NCBI GenBank assembly: GCA_963535465.1
Contig: CAUSWF010000012.1
Coordinates: 1-27,356, forward strand
Length of the DNA: 27,356 nucleotides
From: CAUSWF01 sp963535465
GTDB lineage: Bacteria; Bacillota_I; Bacilli_A; RF39; UBA660
Direction: 5' to 3'
The position numbers and the translations under genes are program-made. Positions within the stretch are counted from its first letter, which is position 1, and each line of letters starts with the position of its first letter. The notes beneath the pieces were generated by a model. The model was not told where the DNA came from. It searched no databases and was given only the letters and a program-made list of their open reading frames with translations. This document shows positions 23,212 through 27,356 of the stretch, in pieces.

Positions 23212-23912
23212 TGTTTTAATACCTTCTCTTTTTGAATATTTTCTTTATATTTATAAACTCCAAATATGCTTTCTATTTCAGCATAACTAAATTTTAAAGA
23301 CTCATAACCAGGTAAATATATAACATCTTCTTTATTTATTTTTATTTCTTTCGCTGTTAAATATTCATTTTGTCTATATATTGGAAATAATTTTAATGTT
23401 TCATCGCTAGGCTTATATTTTTCATTATCTACTTCTGCATATGGAACTGCGATAGACTTTTTTATTAAGTCTTTTAAAATCAATCTATTCATTTTTATAA
23501 AATGACCATTTAATATATTATGATATGCTTCTTTTTTCAGATTTTCTATTTCCTTTATATCTATTACTTCTTTTTCATCTATTTTTATAGCTAAAATACC
23601 ATAATTATTTTTATATAATATTTCTTTAGCACTATCGAATGATGTATTAAAAGATATAAATGGACTTGGTGTTGCATAAGACTCTTTGAAATACATATGT
23701 GGTTTTAAAAATGCCATTAATTTTTTTAATGAACCATTTTCTTCTTGTAATGTATTTTCATATTGGTGTTCTTCTATTGCTTTTGCTTTGTTGCTTTCTA
23801 TTTTCTCTTGCAAACTAGATTTAATAATTATTTCTTTTTTATTATCATCTAAAAATGCATTTTCAATCTCTAATTTTTCTTTTTCACTTTCTATTACTCT
23901 GTATAATATCAT
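23205..23912 (-). CDS. ADP-ribosyltransferase-like paralogue A
   Basis: A 235-aa protein, no signal peptide or membrane span. It is a diverged paralogue of the next two genes upstream. Shared landmarks: MILYRVIE at the very N-terminus (Arg5), PSPFISFNTSFDSAKEI around residues 82-96, a GILAIKIDEKEVIDI strand, and near the C-terminus NEYLTAKEIKINKEDVIYLP. This order (Y-R, then S-T-S-like strand with a following A-x-x helix, then E-x-L-x-A with I-x-x-x-x-I) resembles the R-S-E pattern of ADP-ribosyltransferases such as heat-labile-enterotoxin-type enzymes, where EQEVSALGGI holds the catalytic Glu. The residue two before that Glu is Gln here. Activity is unproven. Start ATG is 2 nt after the previous stop, so the two are co-translated. 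Confidence 0.55.
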   Translation of the reverse strand: MILYRVIESEKEKLEIENAFLDDNKKEIIIKSSLQEKIESNKAKAIEEHQYENTLQEENGSLKKLMAFLKPHMYFKESYATPSPFISFNTSFDSAKEILYKNNYGILAIKIDEKEVIDIKEIENLKKEAYHNILNGHFIKMNRLILKDLIKKSIAVPYAEVDNEKYKPSDETLKLFPIYRQNEYLTAKEIKINKEDVIYLPGYESLKFSYAEIESIFGVYKYKENIQKEKVLKQK

Positions 23913-23914
23913 TT

Positions 23915-24619
23915 TTACCTCTTTTTAACTTTTATTTTTTGTTTTGTATCTATAACACTTTTTATCATTTCTTCGTCATATTTACTTATTAGATTATCAG
24001 GTATATATATTAAATCATCACGATTAATTTGTAATTGTCTATATGCTAAAACTTCTTTATCGGCTTTACTAAAGTTTTTCGTTTTAGTTTTATCAAAGAA
24101 ACTCATTTTATATAATGGGTCTTTTTCAATTTCTTCTACTTGGCCATTTGATAGGTCAAGAAAATAACCATTATCTAGTTTATTTATTAGCTTTCCCGCG
24201 TTTATTTCTAAGATTATTTCTTCACCATATCGTTTTAATTCTTCATCGACATGAACAAATGAAAAATCATCTATTAGTAAATCATCTTCTACGTTTATTG
24301 CGATTATACCAAAATGATTTTCACTTGGTAAACACTTATCTCCTGTAGCATATTTTTTTGCTGTTTCATAGCTTTTTGTTAGGGATAACCACGGAGTTGA
24401 TTTTTTATTAAATGATATACCACGTACATGGAATGGAATTGATTTAATTATAGCGTGTGCAGTTCTCTCATTTGATAATTGTCGTGAATAAAATTTATCA
24501 TCTTCATTACATAATAGTAGTGATGGTATTTCTATAATATCAACACCAGACTCTAACTTCATTGCATCAGTAATAATATCGTATTCTTCTTTTGTTTCTA
24601 TAGCTCTGTAAAGTATCAT
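23915..24619 (-). CDS. ADP-ribosyltransferase-like paralogue B
   Basis: A 234-aa cytoplasmic-type protein, first gene of a two-gene unit. It shares with its neighbours MILYRAIE (Arg5), STPWLSLTKSYETAKKYA (about residues 75-92), the strand FGIIAINVEDDLLIDD, and KEVLAYRQLQINRDDLIYIP. Of the three it keeps the best match to an ADP-ribosyltransferase R-S-E layout: Arg in YR, Ser-Leu-Thr before a helix with Ala-Lys-Lys-Tyr, and Glu in KEVLAY. An acidic residue (Asp) lies two positions before the Glu. The segment of about 55 residues between the central strand and the Glu varies in length among the paralogues. The start has GGGAGGAA upstream and an extended -10 promoter lies ahead. Target, if any, is unknown. 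Confidence 0.55.
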   Translation of the reverse strand: MILYRAIETKEEYDIITDAMKLESGVDIIEIPSLLLCNEDDKFYSRQLSNERTAHAIIKSIPFHVRGISFNKKSTPWLSLTKSYETAKKYATGDKCLPSENHFGIIAINVEDDLLIDDFSFVHVDEELKRYGEEIILEINAGKLINKLDNGYFLDLSNGQVEEIEKDPLYKMSFFDKTKTKNFSKADKEVLAYRQLQINRDDLIYIPDNLISKYDEEMIKSVIDTKQKIKVKKR

Positions 24620-24651
24620 GTAGTTCCTCCCTTTTTTTGAAAACGATACAT

Positions 24652-24660
24652 ATTATAACA
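24652..24660 (-). promoter_or_regulatory. Extended -10 promoter of the ART-like gene pair
   Basis: Minus-strand TGTTATAAT at 24652-24660, about 35 nt before the ATG at 24619, following the terminator of paralogue C. A second TATAAT lies just upstream; the -35 is unclear. Confidence 0.45.
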
Positions 24661-24681
24661 CATATTATATTTTATTTCAAG

Positions 24682-24707
24682 AAAAAACAGCAGCAAGTAA
24701 TTGCTAC
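24682..24707 (-). terminator. Terminator of ART-like paralogue C
   Basis: Stem GTAGCAA (minus-strand arm 24701-24707) / TTGCTGC (24690-24696) with one T-G pair, a 4-nt loop and a run of six T. Unlike most terminators of the window it does not include the stop codon, which is 17 nt upstream. Confidence 0.85.
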
Positions 24708-24723
24708 CGAAATATTTCTTTAT

Positions 24724-25515
24724 TTAAATTTTCTTTATTTTTTTTGAATTTGATGTTTTTGATAATTTAAATGCCTCTTTATCTAACACTTCTATACTAG
24801 ATAATTTTTTTTGATCAATATATTTAAATTTTTTATTTGTTGTTTTAAACTCTTTGTAAGCTATTAATTCATTTTTTTCATAAGCACTTATTAGTCCATT
24901 TATTAATCTTTTTCTCATTCCATTCATTAATTCTTCAGATGCAGGAGAATCCCTTAATATTCTTTCTTTTAAGTATTCAAAATTTTCTTTTGTACCTAAA
25001 TCTATCAAATATCCCGAATCTAATTTAGATAATATTTCTTTATCTGTCATTAATGATAAATCTGTTATTATTTTACTTTCATCTATATTTAATATGTAAA
25101 TACCTTGATTGTATTTATTTGTAGAAAATAATTGTCGATATTGTTTGGTTCTTCTATTTTCTATTTTATCTACATATCCTGACTTTTCACTAAAAATTTC
25201 TTTTTGTTTTAAATTAGCTAATTTAAACGCTGTTTCTTGATCTTTAATAAAGGATATCCATGGTGATCTAGTATTATTTAGCGTACAAAAATTCATATGT
25301 GAATATATTGAATATATTATATTGTATATTTTTCTATTGGTTTTTTGTAGCAATATTTTGTTTGTTTTATAAGCTTTTTCTAAATTCTGATTCTCTTTTG
25401 TAATAATTGCTCTTTTTAATGGTGAATTAATCAACACTTCTTCTTTATTATTTAATACTATCTCCTGTATTTCTTTTAATTCTTTTTTTGTCATAACTGG
25501 TTTATATACTATCAT
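24724..25515 (-). CDS. ADP-ribosyltransferase-like paralogue C (Arg motif changed)
   Basis: A 263-aa protein, the most diverged of the three tandem paralogues. It keeps the arrangement: MIVYKPV at the N-terminus, TRSPWISFIKDQETAFKL at about residues 89-106, GIYILNIDESKIITDL, GYLIDL (also present in paralogue B as GYFLDL), and NELIAYKEFKT before a Lys-rich tail. Two key positions differ: the N-terminal Arg of the paralogues is Lys, and the Thr-Ser of the central element is replaced (ISFIKD). If the family is ADP-ribosyltransferase-like, this member may have lost NAD binding or changed function. The gene has its own extended -10 promoter and terminator. Start ATG follows AAAGAGGG. Confidence 0.5.
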   Translation of the reverse strand: MIVYKPVMTKKELKEIQEIVLNNKEEVLINSPLKRAIITKENQNLEKAYKTNKILLQKTNRKIYNIIYSIYSHMNFCTLNNTRSPWISFIKDQETAFKLANLKQKEIFSEKSGYVDKIENRRTKQYRQLFSTNKYNQGIYILNIDESKIITDLSLMTDKEILSKLDSGYLIDLGTKENFEYLKERILRDSPASEELMNGMRKRLINGLISAYEKNELIAYKEFKTTNKKFKYIDQKKLSSIEVLDKEAFKLSKTSNSKKIKKI

Positions 25516-25541
25516 ATTATCCCTCTTTCATTGCGGTATAT

Positions 25542-25569
25542 ATTATATCATAATTTTATTTTTTTGCAA
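25542..25569 (-). promoter_or_regulatory. Promoter of ART-like paralogue C
   Basis: Minus-strand TTGCAA (25564-25569), 16-nt spacer, TATAAT (25542-25547) with an extended TG. The -35 directly follows the T-tract of the surface-protein terminator. Confidence 0.5.
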
Positions 25570-25595
25570 GAAAAAAGGATGATAAAATCATCCTT
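25570..25595 (-). terminator. Terminator of the BspA-like gene
   Basis: Perfect 8-bp stem AAGGATGA (minus-strand arm 25588-25595) / TCATCCTT (25575-25582) with a 5-nt loop and a T-run. The last codon and the TGA stop form the stem's first arm. Confidence 0.9.
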
Positions 25596-27356
25596 GATAT
25601 TCTACTGTTGTTGTATTTAATGCTCCCCAAGGTGCATTTGGTATAGTTCCTGCTGCTTTTTTAACAATTAATTTTCCATTTTTTAATGCCCAGAAAGCAA
25701 CTTTATTAATTTCTTCTATTGTTGACGGTATTATAATAGTTGGTGTTGTTCCGAGCCTATTATAACCTATTCCATATTGCCCAATTTTTTTCATGTTTGG
25801 TCCTAAATCAACTGTAGTGTAGTGATTTTCATAGAATGCTAAGTCTTTTAATTCTTCTGCTTGTGTTATTACAATATCGTCGATTCTAGCTCCCCAGAAT
25901 GCTCTATATGGAACTGGTATTTTTGAAGCCCATACTACTTTTTTAATATGTTTAGTTTTAGATGCAAACATATTTCCGCCAGCTTCTTTTAATGTCTCAG
26001 GAATTATTAATTCGTCCATTACTAGTTTGTTATTATTGAATGCGGTATTACCTATTTTTTCTAATTTGTCAGATAATTTGACTTTTTCAATATTAGTTGA
26101 AGAAAAGGCTGAATCTCCTATTTCTGTTGTTTCTGATAAGTCTGCTTCTGAAATTGTTCCCTCCATGAATGCTCCATTTGGTATTGGCGCTTTTGTTAGA
26201 ACCTTTAGTTTTCTTATATTCTTACTACTTGATAAGAATACTAAATTTTCCATTTTTTCAACACTAGCAGGTATAACTAATTCATCTTGTACTATAGGAT
26301 TATAAGCAAAAGCTCTGTCTTTTATTTCCTTAATTCCTTCTCCTAAAGTTAGTTTTTCTAACCCAACTGAAGTTAGTGCATATAAACCTATTTTTTCTGC
26401 CTTTTCTATTATTGCTTCACCAATTCTTGATGGAGAAGTTGCTCCAGCTGTTCTAATAAACCATTGTGGCATTGGTGCAGAAGTTTTATAAATTAATTTG
26501 TTTAAACGTAATTGATTTGTCGTTGCGAAAGCACCTATGCCCATAGATGTTATACTCTCAGGTATTACTAATTCATCTTGATTTAACTTATTATTATTGA
26601 AAGCATAAGTATCAATTTGTTTTATATTGTTAGAAAATTCTAGTTTTTCTATTCCTGTATTATTAAATGCTTTTTCTTTTATATGTAGTGTTGTTGTACT
26701 AACTACTTCCTTTATTTCACCTAGTGCAAAGGCTTGATTTTCTACTATTTTTGCTCCTAATACTAATTTCCCTATTTTCTTATTGTTAGAGTAGAAAGCA
26801 CTTGTTCCTACAATCTGTACAGATGAAGGTATTGTTAATTCTGCCATAGTAAGTTCTGTATTTCCGAATGCATGATTTCCAATCGATTTTGTTTTTTCAC
26901 CAAAATCTACTGTTTTAAGTTTAGAATCAGTGAATGAATAATATTCTATTGTTGATTCACCTTCAAACTTAGCATTTTTAACATTTACACCGTTGAATGC
27001 AAAAACTCCAATTGTTGTATCGCCTTTTACTAATAAGTTTTCAATTTCAATGTCAGGAGACCTAAATGAATTTGGTCCTGCTTTAATTAGTGAAGGTGGT
27101 AAAATTAGTGTATTTTGTCTTAATTTAATATTCTTAAATCCAAATTGTTCAATTCCGGTTGTATTTCCAAGGTCAAGGCTATTTAGTGTCGCTCCTTGGA
27201 ATGCTGAGTCTCCAATATTTGTACTTCCTTTTATTACTAAATCTCCATAATCTGCAGTTGTACTATCAAAGGCGTTATTTCCTATTGTATTAAGAGTTGA
27301 CGGTAATACTAATTCAGATTGATTTATTGGATTATCTTTAAATGCGCGTGCTTGAA
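25588..27356 (-). CDS. BspA-like leucine-rich-repeat surface protein (5' end outside window)
   Basis: The frame is open without a stop from the TGA at 25588 to the window edge, giving at least 588 aa; the ATG at 26847 is only an internal Met in a repeat (reading GNTELTMAELTIP), so the true start lies beyond 27356. The whole visible part consists of BspA/TpLRR-type (LRR_5) repeats with the pattern (T/K)IGxxAFxxxxLxx(V/L)xL and alternating ELVIPxSLxxIG units. Such proteins are cell-surface adhesins or host-interaction proteins in gut and oral bacteria. The C-terminus ends in TTTVEYQG with no LPxTG sorting signal or membrane anchor, so attachment must come from the N-terminal part or another mechanism. 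It has a strong terminator. Confidence 0.88.
   Translation of the reverse strand, partial: QARAFKDNPINQSELVLPSTLNTIGNNAFDSTTADYGDLVIKGSTNIGDSAFQGATLNSLDLGNTTGIEQFGFKNIKLRQNTLILPPSLIKAGPNSFRSPDIEIENLLVKGDTTIGVFAFNGVNVKNAKFEGESTIEYYSFTDSKLKTVDFGEKTKSIGNHAFGNTELTMAELTIPSSVQIVGTSAFYSNNKKIGKLVLGAKIVENQAFALGEIKEVVSTTTLHIKEKAFNNTGIEKLEFSNNIKQIDTYAFNNNKLNQDELVIPESITSMGIGAFATTNQLRLNKLIYKTSAPMPQWFIRTAGATSPSRIGEAIIEKAEKIGLYALTSVGLEKLTLGEGIKEIKDRAFAYNPIVQDELVIPASVEKMENLVFLSSSKNIRKLKVLTKAPIPNGAFMEGTISEADLSETTEIGDSAFSSTNIEKVKLSDKLEKIGNTAFNNNKLVMDELIIPETLKEAGGNMFASKTKHIKKVVWASKIPVPYRAFWGARIDDIVITQAEELKDLAFYENHYTTVDLGPNMKKIGQYGIGYNRLGTTPTIIIPSTIEEINKVAFWALKNGKLIVKKAAGTIPNAPWGALNTTTVEYQG

Noticed and set aside
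23915..24619. Calling the ART-like genes a toxin-antitoxin pair
   Set aside because: The adjacent genes are paralogues of similar size, not a toxin with a small antitoxin, and no antitoxin domain is visible.
26847..26847. ATG at 26847 as the start of the BspA-like protein
   Set aside because: It lies inside an LRR unit, and the frame with further repeats continues without a stop to the window edge.
1..27356. CRISPR array or rRNA genes
   Set aside because: No regularly spaced direct repeats and no rRNA-like stretches were seen; the repeats at the right end are protein-level LRR units.

Overview
The window comes from a very AT-rich, low-GC Gram-positive-type (Firmicutes/Bacilli) genome that uses the standard code, because TGA serves as a real stop (for example at the end of ftsW) and Trp is TGG. 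The mix suggests an uncultured gut lineage close to the Mollicutes/Erysipelotrichia/RF39 type: a short SMC, a single type-2-like peptide deformylase, a BspA-like surface protein, hybrid histidine kinases and dense AT-rich packing. This placement is inference. Almost everything lies on the minus strand; only a small two-gene unit (3042-4481) and an IS30 remnant are on the plus strand.

Layout. 1-2926 (minus): ftsW followed by two overlapping YibE/F-family membrane genes. 2992-4481 (plus): a promoter, a putative HExxH metallopeptidase and peptide deformylase, ending in a terminator shared with smc. 4512-10150 (minus): smc, pnp and rpsO with a likely autoregulated rpsO leader. 10272-14700 (minus): two paralogous hybrid sensor kinases, the downstream one overlapping a NUDIX hydrolase gene. 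14720-18140 (minus): an acyl-CoA-synthetase-like ligase with an operator-like palindrome in its promoter, a dead IS30 transposase fragment, and a PlsC-like acyltransferase. 18137-20203 (minus): a Bax-inhibitor-1-family membrane protein, tRNA-Cys(GCA), and an unknown anchored protein whose promoter predicts a leaderless mRNA.

The most striking part is 19058-23114. A 770-base stretch without any open frame, visibly richer in G+C than its surroundings and full of perfect stems, is driven by a textbook promoter (TTGACA, 17 bp, TATAAT) and ends in a hairpin terminator just before a small membrane protein gene. Size, orientation and the DxxxD-containing membrane protein identify it as OLE RNA with its partner OapA, a large RNA-protein complex of the cytoplasmic membrane. 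Downstream of oapA lies a compact run of uncharacterised envelope-type genes: a faintly kinase-like protein, a membrane-anchored thioredoxin-like protein and a PH-domain protein.

23205-25515 (minus) holds three diverged paralogues with an N-terminal (L/V)Y(R/K), a central P(F/W)(I/L)S and a C-terminal E-x-L element, a pattern like ADP-ribosyltransferases. The window ends inside a BspA-like leucine-rich-repeat surface protein whose N-terminus is beyond base 27356. A recurring architectural feature is that many stop codons are embedded in the stem of their own terminator hairpin. I saw no rRNA, CRISPR array, phage module or intact insertion sequence.
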